A DNA stretch of 36,239 nt from Sandaracinaceae bacterium. GTDB lineage: Bacteria; Myxococcota_A; Polyangia; Polyangiales; Sandaracinaceae. Each line of letters opens with the position of its first letter. Within the stretch, counting starts at the first letter, position 1. The stretch lies in assembly GCA_019694315.1 (NCBI GenBank), contig JAIBCE010000040.1, forward strand, positions 1-36,239, given 5' to 3'. Below are positions 7,210 to 18,649 of the stretch, piece by piece. The notes under the pieces were generated by a model. That model made no database searches, was not told the DNA's origin, and saw nothing but the letters and a program-made list of their open reading frames with translations. A program made the translations under genes and the position numbers.

Positions 7210-8661
7210 ATGACTCCTGTGCGCCCGCTGTTCCTCACGCCCCGCTCGTTCGCGACCCTCGTCACCGCGTGTCTGGCCACGCTCGGCTGCGATGGGCCCG
7301 CGCCCATGGTCGATGCGGGGCCCTCGCCGCTCGACGCCCACGAGTCGCCCGACGCGCCGCGCGGTCCTGACGCGGCCGAGCCGGCCGACGCCTTCGTCGC
7401 GCCCGACGCGGCAGGCCCCCGCTGCACGGGCGCCGGCTGCGAGATCGTCGAGATCGCGCTGGCCTTCGAGACCAGCTGCGCGCGACGCGGCAACGGCGAG
7501 GTGCTCTGCTGGGGCCGCGGTCAGTCCGGAGAGCTGGGCGACGGCGCCTCGCGCCACCTGCCGGGCTGTACGCGCGTCGGCAGCAGCGATCGCACCGACT
7601 GCTCCGACAGCGCCGTGGTCGTCGCGCTCCCGATGCCGGCCCTCCGGCTCTACGCGCAAGGCGGCTTCGACGTGTGCGCCGAGGTCGCGGGAGGCGACTT
7701 CTACTGCTGGGGATCGCGCGGCTACCGCATCACCGACGCGATGATGGGCGATCGTCTGCGCCCCGAGCTCACGCCCACCTACCAAGGCGCGCAGAGCTTC
7801 GCGAACGCGTTCATCTACACCTGCTGGCTCGATGCCAGCGGCACGCCGTCGTGCATCGGCGACAACAGCGTCGGCGCGCTCGGCGTGGGCGACTTCGTGC
7901 AGCGCTTCGACCCCGCTCACCCCGTGACGCGCGAGGGCACCACGACGACGCCGCTCACGGGCCTCGTCGAGATCGCGACCTCGACCACGTTCGGCAGCAC
8001 CACCTGCGCGCGCACGGCCGACCAGCTCTACTGCTGGGGCCAGAACGACATCGGACAGCTGGGCGATCCGACGCCGCACACGAGCTGCGTGGCGGGCATC
8101 GACGTCTTCGACTGCACCGAGGTGGCCACGCCCATCGACTTCGCCGACGCGGCGCGCATCCGCGACCTCACGCTCGGCTCGCAGCACACCTGCGCGCTGC
8201 TCGACGACGGCACGGCCTGGTGCTGGGGCCAGAACCGCAACGGCGAGCTCGGTCTCGGCAGCCCGGGCGCCCAGGACATCGACGCACGGCGCTCGCCCAC
8301 CCTGAACCCGAACCTCGCGAACGTCGCCGAGCTCCAGCTCGGCGCGCGCCATGGCTGCGCCCGGCTCGAGGACGGAACCGTGTGGTGCTGGGGCTCGAAC
8401 GATCTCGGCCAGCTCGGCGACGGGGTGCCCGATCACCCCGAGGACCAGTGCATGAACGGCAGCACACTCATCGACTGCTCCTCGGTGCCGGTGCAGGTCC
8501 CGGGCATCGACGACGCCACGGCGCTCGACGTCGGGCGCCAGCACACGTGCGTGATCCGCGCGGGTGGAACGGTCTGGTGCTGGGGCAACAACGAGACCTT
8601 CGAGTCCGGCCCTGGCACGCGCGATCCGGTCGTCACCCCGCAGCGCATCACCTCGCTCTGA
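7210..8661 (+). CDS. RCC1-repeat surface lipoprotein
   Basis: The product has 483 residues. Start ATG at 7210 has GGAG five bases upstream. The signal ends ATLGC (Cys27) and is followed by a linker of repeated Asp-Ala/Pro-Asp-Ala steps to about residue 75. The rest consists of RCC1/BNR-II-type blades: recurring CARRGNGEVLCWG, CAEVAGGDFYCWG, CARTADQLYCWGQN, CALLDDGTAWCWGQN, CARLEDGTVWCWGSN and CVIRAGGTVWCWGNN, each followed by a GQLGDG-type turn. This predicts a beta-propeller. Each blade holds a Cys pair (C at the start and C before WG), probably disulfides outside the cytoplasm. Such RCC1 lipoproteins are abundant in myxobacteria; their role is unknown. Confidence 0.88.
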   Translation: MTPVRPLFLTPRSFATLVTACLATLGCDGPAPMVDAGPSPLDAHESPDAPRGPDAAEPADAFVAPDAAGPRCTGAGCEIVEIALAFETSCARRGNGEVLCWGRGQSGELGDGASRHLPGCTRVGSSDRTDCSDSAVVVALPMPALRLYAQGGFDVCAEVAGGDFYCWGSRGYRITDAMMGDRLRPELTPTYQGAQSFANAFIYTCWLDASGTPSCIGDNSVGALGVGDFVQRFDPAHPVTREGTTTTPLTGLVEIATSTTFGSTTCARTADQLYCWGQNDIGQLGDPTPHTSCVAGIDVFDCTEVATPIDFADAARIRDLTLGSQHTCALLDDGTAWCWGQNRNGELGLGSPGAQDIDARRSPTLNPNLANVAELQLGARHGCARLEDGTVWCWGSNDLGQLGDGVPDHPEDQCMNGSTLIDCSSVPVQVPGIDDATALDVGRQHTCVIRAGGTVWCWGNNETFESGPGTRDPVVTPQRITSL

Positions 8662-8738
8662 GCGTCGCCTGTCGGTGTCGCGTCGAGCGTCACTCGCCGG
8701 TCAGGAACCGGCGGCCCCCTCCGGTGTCGAGGTCGATC

Positions 8739-9233
8739 ATGAACCGCTCGCGCGCGCTCTCGCTCCTCTTCGTGGTCGGCTCGTCCCTGAGCTGCCTGGG
8801 CTGCGGAAGCTCCGAGGAGGCCGCCCCCGCTGCGCCTCCGCCCGCTGCGCCTCGACCGCCGCCCGTCGACGCGCTCGAGGCGGCGATGCGCGCCCGAGAG
8901 GAGACCGACGCGTTCGCGCTCACGCCCTACGAGCCGCCCTTCCGCGCGACCCTCGAGGAGGGTGATCGGCAGACCTTCTCCGCCGTGTTGCGGGATGGCT
9001 TCTGCTACAAGCTGCTCGCGCAGAGCGCCGACGGCGTGGCCGATCTCGATCTCTTCCTCTACGACCAGAACGGCGTGCTCGAGCAGCGCGACGCGCGCGA
9101 GGGCCCTCACCCCGTCCTCGGTGGCGAGCGCCCGATCTGCCCGCAGGAGCCTGGCATCCATCGCGCCGAGGTGCGCATGGTGCGAGGGCACGGCGCCGTG
9201 CTCGCACAGTGGTACGTGAACCAGTCGCTCTGA
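8739..9233 (+). CDS. Small exported (probable lipo-) protein
   Basis: Start ATG at 8739 begins a clear signal sequence (NRSRALSLLFVVGSSLSCLGC); the product is 164 residues. Cys19 or Cys22 could be lipidated, although neither has a canonical Leu at -3. Residues 28-48 are a Pro/Ala-rich linker. The folded part (RATLEEGDRQTFSAVLRDG, ADGVADLDLFLYDQNG, GEWPI-like ERPICPQEPG, AEVRMVRGHGAVLAQWYV) resembles a PPC-like beta-sandwich in its strand order (effector-like 'dLDLfLyD'). Two internal Cys may pair. It follows the RCC1 gene by 77 bp on the same strand and may be in one transcript. Confidence 0.75.
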   Translation: MNRSRALSLLFVVGSSLSCLGCGSSEEAAPAAPPPAAPRPPPVDALEAAMRAREETDAFALTPYEPPFRATLEEGDRQTFSAVLRDGFCYKLLAQSADGVADLDLFLYDQNGVLEQRDAREGPHPVLGGERPICPQEPGIHRAEVRMVRGHGAVLAQWYVNQSL

Positions 9234-9242
9234 CCGGCACCC

Positions 9243-9257
9243 GCCTCGGAGCGAGGC
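9243..9257. terminator. Hairpin between convergent genes
   Basis: GCCTCG/CGAGGC with a GAG loop lies 10 bp after the stop at 9233 and 20 bp from the stop of the leftward kinase gene. It could serve both directions. There is no T-tract and the stem is only 6 bp in GC-rich DNA, so support is modest. Confidence 0.35.
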
Positions 9258-9276
9258 CGGCTCGAGGGGCGCGGGG

Positions 9277-11163
9277 CTACGGCTTGGCGGCCGCCTGCGA
9301 CGGGGGCGCCTGCGACGGCTGCTCGCTCGGGCGCAGCGCGAGGGCCGCGCTGACCTCGCCGAGGAGCTGCTCGGGCGTAAAGGGCTTGCGGAGGAAGCGC
9401 TCGTCCGGCCGCAGCTCGCCTTCTTTGAGGGCGTCGAACGTGTAGCCCGACATGTAGAGCACCCGCAGGCCCGGGCGCGCCTCGCGGAGCTCCGCCGCGA
9501 CCATCGGGCCCGTGCGCTCGGGCATGACCACGTCGGTGACGAGCAGATCGAGCGGAAAGCCGCTGCGAACGACGGCGAGCGCCTCGTGCCCGGTGCGAGC
9601 CTCGACGACGCGGTAGCCGCGCCGACCGAGGATGCGGCTCACCGTCTCGCGGATCGAGTCCTCGTCCTCGACGACGAGGATCGACGCGAGCGTGCTCTGC
9701 GTGTGCGCCACACGCGGTGGCTGAGAGGCCTCCGGAAAGAGCAGCGAGAAGCGCGTGCCGCCCTGGGGCTCCGCGCTCACGAGGACGTGACCGCGCGCCT
9801 CCTCGACGACGGTGCGCACGATCGCCAGCCCGAGGCCTGTGCCGCGCGCGTCCTTGGTGGTGAAGAAGGGCTCGAAGATCTTGTCGCGCGCCTGCGGATC
9901 GATGCCCACGCCGGTGTCGGCCACGGAGAGCACGACGAAGCGCTCGGTCGACGGACGCCCTGCGCGCCGGAGCTCCTCGGTGCTCGCCGGTCGCGTCTCG
10001 ACGCTGAGCGTGCCGCCGTTGGGCATCGCGTCGCGCGCGTTCGTCGCGAGGTTCATGAGCGCCTGGTCGATCTGCGTGCGATCCACACGCACCGTGCCCA
10101 CGCGCGGATCGTGGGAGATGCGGAGGCGGATGTGCTCGCCGATGAGGCGGCTCGCGATGCGACTGAACTGCTCGACGACCACGTCGAGGCGCAGCTCCTC
10201 GGGACGACTCTCCTGCTTGCGCGAGTAGAGCAGGAGCTGGCTCGTGAGGTTCCGTGCGCGCTGCGCAGCGTCGAGGATGGGCTCGACGTCGTCGCGCAGG
10301 CTCGAGTCGCCGGGCAGATCCTCGAGCACGAGCGATGCGTTCGCGAGGATGACGGTGAGGAGGTTGTTGAAGTCGTGGGCGATGCCGCCCGCGAGCCGCC
10401 CGATCGCCTCGAGCTTGGCGGCCTGGGCGAGCCGCTCGTGCGCCTGCTTGACGGTGGCGAGGCTCACCTCGAGCCGCTCGTTGTTCTGCGCGAGCTCGTG
10501 AGTGGACTCGCGCAGCTCGCGGGTCAGGCGCGTGGTGGCGAGGCCGTGGCGCACGTGGTTGCCGAGCAGCGTGAGGAACGGCAGGTGCTTGGGGCTCGGC
10601 GGCTCGGAGAAGTACGACGCGCGCGGGTTGGGCCGACACCAGAGCGCGAGGCCGACCACGCCCCGCGAGTCACCGAGCGGGAGCACGGCGAAGGCGGTCT
10701 CGGCCGCGGGCCTCGCGTCCTCGGCGGTCACGACGGCGATCGCCCACGGCAGCTCGGCGAGCGTGGCCACCACGGGATCGACGCCACGGCAGAGCTCGAC
10801 CAGCGCGCTGGGGGCGCGGGCGCGCGGCACACCGTCGCCGCTCGTCCAGCCCTGCCCCTCCTCGTCCACGTGGACGAGGACGACGCGGTCGACCGAGAAC
10901 CACTCCACGAGCAGGCGCGCCGCGCGGCCCGCGATGTCGAGCGCGCTCTCGTCGCCCGAGGACGCGAGCGCGAAGCTCGAGAGCGCACGCACGCGCGAGA
11001 GCTGCCGATCGGCCTCGAACTGAGCGCGCGTGAGCCGATGCTCGGTCTTCACGAGCAGGCTCACCTGACCATCCAGATCGTCGTTCTCGGCGCGGAGCTC
11101 GGCGACCTCGCGGCGCAGCCGCGCGATCTCCTGGTCGTCGGGATCTGGCGCGCGCTCGCTCAT
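9277..11163 (-). CDS. GAF-domain hybrid histidine kinase with C-terminal receiver
   Basis: The product has 628 residues from ATG at 11163, which overlaps the stop of the upstream FIST gene by four bases (ATGA). Order: coiled coil (about 10-60, IARLRREVAELRAENDDL), GAF-like segment (about 65-220), second coiled coil, HisKA with H-box AGGIAHDFNN (His263 the likely phosphosite), HATPase with N-box MNLATNARDAM, G1 DTGVGID, F-box FEPFFTTK and G2 GTGLGLAI. The receiver ILVVEDEDSIRE, LLVTDVVMP (Asp544) and a conserved Lys in FLRKPF follow. There is no membrane segment, so it is cytoplasmic. The HDFNN class often pairs with a receiver for phosphorelay. Coupling to the FIST protein suggests that FIST supplies the signal. 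Confidence 0.92.
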   Translation of the reverse strand: MSERAPDPDDQEIARLRREVAELRAENDDLDGQVSLLVKTEHRLTRAQFEADRQLSRVRALSSFALASSGDESALDIAGRAARLLVEWFSVDRVVLVHVDEEGQGWTSGDGVPRARAPSALVELCRGVDPVVATLAELPWAIAVVTAEDARPAAETAFAVLPLGDSRGVVGLALWCRPNPRASYFSEPPSPKHLPFLTLLGNHVRHGLATTRLTRELRESTHELAQNNERLEVSLATVKQAHERLAQAAKLEAIGRLAGGIAHDFNNLLTVILANASLVLEDLPGDSSLRDDVEPILDAAQRARNLTSQLLLYSRKQESRPEELRLDVVVEQFSRIASRLIGEHIRLRISHDPRVGTVRVDRTQIDQALMNLATNARDAMPNGGTLSVETRPASTEELRRAGRPSTERFVVLSVADTGVGIDPQARDKIFEPFFTTKDARGTGLGLAIVRTVVEEARGHVLVSAEPQGGTRFSLLFPEASQPPRVAHTQSTLASILVVEDEDSIRETVSRILGRRGYRVVEARTGHEALAVVRSGFPLDLLVTDVVMPERTGPMVAAELREARPGLRVLYMSGYTFDALKEGELRPDERFLRKPFTPEQLLGEVSAALALRPSEQPSQAPPSQAAAKP

Positions 11164-12344
11164 GCCTCGGGGGGATAGAGTGCCAGAAGGGCAACGGTGT
11201 AGTTGTGGTAGCGCGCACGCCCTCGGAGGGGCGCGATCTCGCCGTAGGTGTGGAAGCCGAGCCAGGGGACGTCGCCGCCGACGATCTTCTGCACGGGCTC
11301 CACGATCTCCTGCGCGGCGCACGATCCGAAGAGGAGCTTGCCGCGGCCAGAGCAGTCGAACTGGAGGACCAGCTCGGGCCTGCGCCCGCCCCCCTGCGAG
11401 AGCAGCTCTTCCGCGGTGTGCGCGGCCGACGCGCGCATGGTCTCCGGATCACGGCGCACGAGGCGGATCTTCGAGCCCTCCACGATGCCCCCGCCGGGGA
11501 AGAAGAGCGCGCCATCTTCTTTGCGCAAGAGGAGCGGCGTGCGCACGACGCTCGAGCCATCGGGATCGTCTTCCTCGATGAGGCCCACCGAGAGGTGCAT
11601 GATGCCGTCGGCGCGGAGGTCCTGCGGGTCGCCCTCGAGGTAGCTGCGGAACCAGTCCCACGCGGGCTTTCCGTCGAGCTCGGCGACCCAGCCGTCGGTG
11701 ACCTTGGTGACCGTGCGCGTGCGACCGATCGGCCGACAGCCGTGGCCCACCGAGACCGCCGCGCGACCGGGCCCCGAGATGAGCAGCGCCGAGATGGCGT
11801 TGGAGCGTACGCGCGTGCCGCAGAGCTGGAGGGTGCGGTCCATCCGCAGCGCGTCGGCCGACGCGCCGCCCACGATCGGAAAGCCCTTCGGCAGTCCCTC
11901 ACCGAGCGCGTCGAGGAACGCGGTGCAGTTGCCCGAGAGGCCATCGGGGAACACGAGGAGCGCGAGCGGATGCGCGCGACCCACGGCGAGCGCCTGACGC
12001 GCGAGCTCGGTGCCTGCCTGCGCAGGCTCTGCGCCGTAGCCCTCGACAAGGAAGCCGTCGAACGTGAGGTGATCGCTCGCGAAGGCCATGAGGCCGAGCG
12101 CGTGGTCGATCTCGTCGCTGCGGCCCTGCGTGATCACGCCCTCCGCGGAGCATCCGACGATGACCGTGCTCGGACCGAGCTCGGCGAGCGTGCGGGCCAC
12201 GGTGTCGTGATCGTAGCCAGACGTGGCGAAGACGAGCACCGCTTGGGGTGTTCTCCCGAGCCCCGCCTCCGCAGCGCGCCACGCCTCTCTCGTGGCGCCT
12301 TCCGAGTCCATCAGAAACGACTGCCCGATGGCGATCTGGCTCAT
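11160..12344 (-). CDS. FIST (F-box/intracellular signal transduction) sensor protein
   Basis: The product has 394 residues. ATG at 12344 is preceded by GGAG with five-base spacing, a strong ribosome site. FIST_N covers about 30-225 (AVLVFATSGYDHDTVARTL; VIVGCSAEGVITQGR; FPIVGGASADAL; GPGRAAVSVGHGCRPIG). FIST_C covers about 230-375 (WFRSYLEGDP; LFFPGGGIVEGSKIRLVRRD; VLQFDCSGRG; WLGFHTYGEIAP). FIST domains are known from bacterial signalling and are proposed to bind small ligands such as amino acids; the ligand here is unknown. No signal peptide, so it is cytoplasmic. The four-base overlap with the hybrid kinase downstream makes this a two-gene sensor operon. Confidence 0.93.
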   Translation of the reverse strand: MSQIAIGQSFLMDSEGATREAWRAAEAGLGRTPQAVLVFATSGYDHDTVARTLAELGPSTVIVGCSAEGVITQGRSDEIDHALGLMAFASDHLTFDGFLVEGYGAEPAQAGTELARQALAVGRAHPLALLVFPDGLSGNCTAFLDALGEGLPKGFPIVGGASADALRMDRTLQLCGTRVRSNAISALLISGPGRAAVSVGHGCRPIGRTRTVTKVTDGWVAELDGKPAWDWFRSYLEGDPQDLRADGIMHLSVGLIEEDDPDGSSVVRTPLLLRKEDGALFFPGGGIVEGSKIRLVRRDPETMRASAAHTAEELLSQGGGRRPELVLQFDCSGRGKLLFGSCAAQEIVEPVQKIVGGDVPWLGFHTYGEIAPLRGRARYHNYTVALLALYPPEA

Positions 12345-12444
12345 GAGGTCTCCGTTCTATTCACGACGGAACGCGACACAATCGCGGTGCTCGCCGCGTG
12401 CAACGCATCGGCCGAAGTGAACCGGAGATGAAGCGCGATCGATC

Positions 12445-13002
12445 TCAGCCGTGAGCGGCTCGCAGCATCACGAACACCAGGACGCCCGTCACCGACACGT
12501 AGAGCCAGAGCGGATACGTCCACTTCGCGAAGCGCCGATGACGCGCGAGCTGTCCGCGCAGCGCGAGCGAGAACGTCCAGAGCACCATCGGGAACGCGAG
12601 CGCGGAGAGCAGCACGTGCGAGAGGAGGACCGCGAGGTAGACCGTGCGCATCGCGCCCTGGCCCGGATACGGCGTGTCGCCGTGCACGTAGTGGTGGAAG
12701 AGGTAGCCACCGAGGAAGAGCGCCGAGGAGCCGAGCGCCGAGAGCATGAGGGCGCGGTGCACGGTGGGGCGCTTCGCGCGGATCGCGAGCAAGCCGAGCA
12801 CGATGCACGTGGTGGAGAGCGCGTTGAACGCGGCGTTCACCGCGGGCATGAACGCGAAGGCCGCGGTGTCGTCGGCGGGCGCGCGCAGGAGCAAGAGCCA
12901 CGACAGGAGCCCGAGCGCCGCCACGGACACGACGACGTTGAGCGCGACGTAGAGTCGCTCTCGGCCAGGATCGACGGGCGTGCCTCGCGTCTCGGTGCTC
13001 AT
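12445..13002 (-). CDS. DUF420-family membrane protein
   Basis: ATG at 13002 gives 185 residues; the in-frame extension upstream lacks family character. Five hydrophobic segments are visible: about 18-40, 50-68, 80-97, 115-140 and 158-180. FLGGYLFHHYVHGD contains the paired His typical of DUF420 (YozB/CtaM-like) proteins, and the end is LYVSVTGVLVFVMLRA. DUF420 proteins are membrane proteins linked in Bacillus to cytochrome a3 oxidase assembly (CtaM/YozB). A role in heme-copper oxidase assembly here is inference, since no oxidase subunit gene is in the window. It is 59 bp downstream of the next minus-strand gene. Confidence 0.8.
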   Translation of the reverse strand: MSTETRGTPVDPGRERLYVALNVVVSVAALGLLSWLLLLRAPADDTAAFAFMPAVNAAFNALSTTCIVLGLLAIRAKRPTVHRALMLSALGSSALFLGGYLFHHYVHGDTPYPGQGAMRTVYLAVLLSHVLLSALAFPMVLWTFSLALRGQLARHRRFAKWTYPLWLYVSVTGVLVFVMLRAAHG

Positions 13003-13061
13003 CGCGCCGGGTTTGGTGCCGAGGAGCGGCTCCGTCCAGCAGCCGCGGACATGCACACGGA

Positions 13062-13469
13062 TCAGAGGCGCGCCGGGCCCTGCCTCGTCCAGCGCAGCTC
13101 GTCACCGACCATCGTGCCGATCGTGCAGTCGGGGTCGGGGCTCCAGTGACCCGTGATCGTGCGACCGTCCGGCGAGAGCGACACGAGCAGCGTGCCGTGC
13201 CGCTGCGGCGACTCGCCCCACGTGCCAGCGAAGCGGCCCTGACCGATCGCGCGCAAGACGAGCCGGCCCGCTCCCGTTCCGTAGGTGGAGGAGTACGTGC
13301 CCGTTCCGTCGGCACGGAGCTCGATCACACCCCAGTCGGAGCTCGACCACGTGCCGGCCAGCGAGGGCGCCGACGAGGACTGGGCCAGCGCGCGCGCAGC
13401 GCCACCCACGGACACGACGAGCGCCGCGAGCGCGAGCCCTCGCACGATCTTCGACCGGAGCATCGTCAT
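13062..13469 (-). CDS. Small exported protein of unknown function
   Basis: ATG at 13469 was chosen because GAGG lies five bases upstream and a clean signal sequence follows: MTMLRSKIVRGLALAALVV ending AARALAQ. The 135-residue product begins in mature form near SSSAPSLAGTW. It is a beta-rich, Gly/Thr/Ser-rich sequence (GVIELRADGTGTYSSTYGTG; GRFAGTWGESPQRHGTLLVS; GRTITGHWSPDPDC) that resembles lipocalin-like 'GTW...G' small exported proteins. No catalytic residues are recognised. It shares its strand with genes on both sides, 59 bp from DUF420 and about 110 bp from the metallopeptidase. Confidence 0.7.
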   Translation of the reverse strand: MTMLRSKIVRGLALAALVVSVGGAARALAQSSSAPSLAGTWSSSDWGVIELRADGTGTYSSTYGTGAGRLVLRAIGQGRFAGTWGESPQRHGTLLVSLSPDGRTITGHWSPDPDCTIGTMVGDELRWTRQGPARL

Positions 13470-13578
13470 CGGCACCTCGCTCGCGCCCATGGAGCGCGTC
13501 GTCGAGATGGTGACCGACGAGGACCGAAGCCACCATGGCCCCCACGGGCCATCCCTCCAGCCGATCCCGGCGCTCGGC

Positions 13579-14283
13579 TCAGCGGCGATCGCGATCGGAG
13601 AACGCCCCGAGGCGGATGAGGTAGTAGAGCAGCGTGAGCGCCGACGAGAGGGCGGCGCCCACATAGGTCATCGCGGCGGCCCAGAGCACGCTGGCCACGC
13701 CGGCCTGCTCGCGGGGAGAGCTCACGAGGCCGAGGTCCACGAGCGCTTGCTTGGCGCGGCTCGAGGCGTCGAGCTCCACGGGCAGCGTGATGATCTGGAA
13801 GGCCACCACGGCACCGAAGAGGATGACGCCCACCCACACGAGCTCCGTCATCGAGAGCAGAAAGCCCACGAACATGACGAGGAAGCTCAGGTTCGAGCCG
13901 ATGCTCGCGAGCGGCACGGCCAGGTTGCGCAGGACCAGGGGCGCGTAGTGATCGCGGTGCTGGATCGCGTGACCCACCTCGTGGGCGGCGACCGCCATCG
14001 AGGCCACCGACTCCTCGTAGTAGACGGGCTCGCTGAGCCGCACCTCGCGAGCACGCGGATCGTAGTGGTCGGTGAGCGCGCCGCGCGCCGGCACGACCCG
14101 CACGTCGCGCAGACCGAAGCGATCGAGGAGATAGCGCGCCACCTGCGCGCCGCTCACGCCGCGGCCGTTGGCGACCTGCGACCACTCCGCGAACCGTGAC
14201 CGCGTGGCCCACGCGGCCCACGCCGAGAGGAGCATCGCGGGCGCCAGCAGGAGGAAGTACAGCGGATCGAAGCCGATCAGCAC
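13579..14283 (-). CDS. yugP: YugP-type membrane zinc metallopeptidase
   Basis: The product has 234 residues. Zinc motif HEVGHAIQH (His101, Glu102, His105) follows MAVAA, as in the Zn-dependent neutral protease family of YugP. Membrane segments: residues 8-25 (LYFLLLAPAMLLSAWAAW), 117-150 (LVLRNLAVPLASIGSNL then FLVMFVGFLLSM), a third near 152-172 (VWVGVILFGAVVAFQIITL) and a C-terminal one. LPVELDASSRAKQAL is a conserved tail motif. The catalytic domain lies between the first and second membrane segments. Substrates of the family are poorly known; a role in membrane protein quality control is possible. The gene symbol follows the B. subtilis homologue. Confidence 0.92.
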   Translation of the reverse strand: MLIGFDPLYFLLLAPAMLLSAWAAWATRSRFAEWSQVANGRGVSGAQVARYLLDRFGLRDVRVVPARGALTDHYDPRAREVRLSEPVYYEESVASMAVAAHEVGHAIQHRDHYAPLVLRNLAVPLASIGSNLSFLVMFVGFLLSMTELVWVGVILFGAVVAFQIITLPVELDASSRAKQALVDLGLVSSPREQAGVASVLWAAAMTYVGAALSSALTLLYYLIRLGAFSDRDRR

Positions 14284-14380
14284 GGTCGTTCCTTTCGTGT
14301 GTGCTCTGCCGAGGCAGGGTCGTGGCGCACGGTAGCCACGGTGCTCGCGCCGACAACCGGCCGTTCGTGGTTCTTCACCC

Positions 14381-14423
14381 TGGCCGAGCCCGATGCTTCT
14401 CGTGGCCGAGCCCGAAGCTTCTC
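14381..14423. repeat. 22-bp tandem pair
   Basis: TGGCCGAGCCCGATGCTTCT at 14381-14400 recurs at 14403-14422 with one change (GAAGCTTCT instead of GATGCTTCT). The second copy forms the left arm of the hairpin at 14414-14442. It lies downstream of the WYL regulator stop, in a non-coding gap. Confidence 0.7.
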
Positions 14424-14442
14424 CCTACCCGCGAGAAGCTTC
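14414..14442 (-). terminator. Hairpin at WYL regulator stop codon
   Basis: GAAGCTTCTC and GAGAAGCTTC form a perfect 10-bp stem with a 9-nt loop. The right arm includes the stop codon of the minus-strand regulator (TGA at 14441-14443). No T-tract follows on the minus strand, so it is a terminator-like or mRNA-end structure by inference. Confidence 0.45.
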
Positions 14443-15091
14443 ACGTCGGCGCGTCGAGCACCTCGGCGCGCTCGATGCGATGCAGACGGAACTGACGAGG
14501 CTCGTCGCGCTCGAGATCGTGGCACTGGAGGAACGTCGTCGTGCGCTCGAGGATCACGCTCTCGAGGCGCACGGTCCGCACGCTGAGCACGTGATCGGAG
14601 CCGAGGTAGGTGATGCGCAGAGGGCGCCCCTCGAACCACGCGGTCTCCACGGCGCGGCGCACGGCCTCGTGGCTCGCCTGCGCCGGAATGCCCACGAACG
14701 TGAGGGATCGCGAGAGCGTGTCGAGCCGTCGCTGCGCGGCCGCCGGCAGCGCGGCGCGCACCTTGTCGAGGGCCGAGCCCAGCGTCTGCGTGAAGGGCAC
14801 GAGGCGCAGCTCGGTGGCGAGGCGTCCGAGCACGAGGAGCACGACGGCCTCGCGGACGTCGAAGTTCACCGGCGGCAGCGAGTAGGCGCGATCGAGCGCG
14901 TAGCCGCCGCCTCGCCCGCGCTCGGCCGAGAGCGGCAGCTCCGCCTCGCGCAGGGCGTCGAGGTCGCGGTACATGGTGCGGAGGCTGACGCCGAAGCGCT
15001 CGGCGAGCTCCTCCGCGGTCACGCCCGTGCGACGCGCGCGCAGCGCCTCGGCGAGGGCGAACAGGCGTTCCGTCCGTTTCACGCCGCGCAC
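14441..15091 (-). CDS. WYL-domain transcriptional regulator (YafY-like)
   Basis: The product has about 216 residues. GTG starts at 15091 or 15082 are the only good choices. The N-terminal winged helix is clear: RLFALAEALRARRTGVTAEEL, with recognition helix VSLRTMYRDLDALRE (residues about 34-48), then GRGGGYALD as the wing. The C-terminal half is a WYL domain, with PLRITYLGSDHVLSVRTVRLESVIL and FRLHRIERAEVL; the WYL core here reads ITYLG. Known: WYL proteins sense ligands, often nucleotides or stress signals, and regulate nearby genes. Its divergent neighbour is the PAS histidine kinase, 95 bp away, so the shared gap may be regulated by this protein. Confidence 0.9.
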   Translation of the reverse strand: MRGVKRTERLFALAEALRARRTGVTAEELAERFGVSLRTMYRDLDALREAELPLSAERGRGGGYALDRAYSLPPVNFDVREAVVLLVLGRLATELRLVPFTQTLGSALDKVRAALPAAAQRRLDTLSRSLTFVGIPAQASHEAVRRAVETAWFEGRPLRITYLGSDHVLSVRTVRLESVILERTTTFLQCHDLERDEPRQFRLHRIERAEVLDAPT

Positions 15092-15186
15092 GATGCCACG
15101 GTCGTCGGGCCGTGCGCAGCGCCTCGGCCGGCGACGCGGTGCTCGATGGATTCGTGGCGCCCCCTGCGCGAGGACGAGGACCCGCC

Positions 15187-18432
<3,246 letters not shown>

Positions 18433-18464
18433 GGGCCGAGGCGAAGGACGAAGCGGAGGAAGGA

Positions 18465-18487
18465 CACCGTCCAGGACCTGGACGGTG
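18465..18487. terminator. Perfect 10-bp hairpin between genes
   Basis: CACCGTCCAG and CTGGACGGTG form a perfect 10-bp stem with loop GAC, 77 bp after the stop at 18388. It could end transcription of the gene at 17516 or be an operator for the next gene at 18650. There is no T-tract. Confidence 0.45.
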
Positions 18488-18649
18488 CTCGAGGCGGGCT
18501 GGCCGGAGCTGGGCTCGGTGGCGCGGGCGGGCGCGTCTCGAGACGGCTCGTTCGTGGGGAATTCGGGATCACGGGTGCCTCGGCCGCGCCGCCTCGCCGC
18601 CGCGGTGGACCCGGCCTGGCCTGTGTGCGCGGCTTGCAGAACGAGGGGC

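Noticed and set aside
7072..8544. Upstream extension of endonuclease III
   Set aside because: It would place 490 unrelated residues, antisense to the RCC1 gene, before the normal family start at 7071.
9586..12431. Long plus-strand frames over the kinase and FIST genes
   Set aside because: They are antisense to well-supported domains and lack any recognisable motif.
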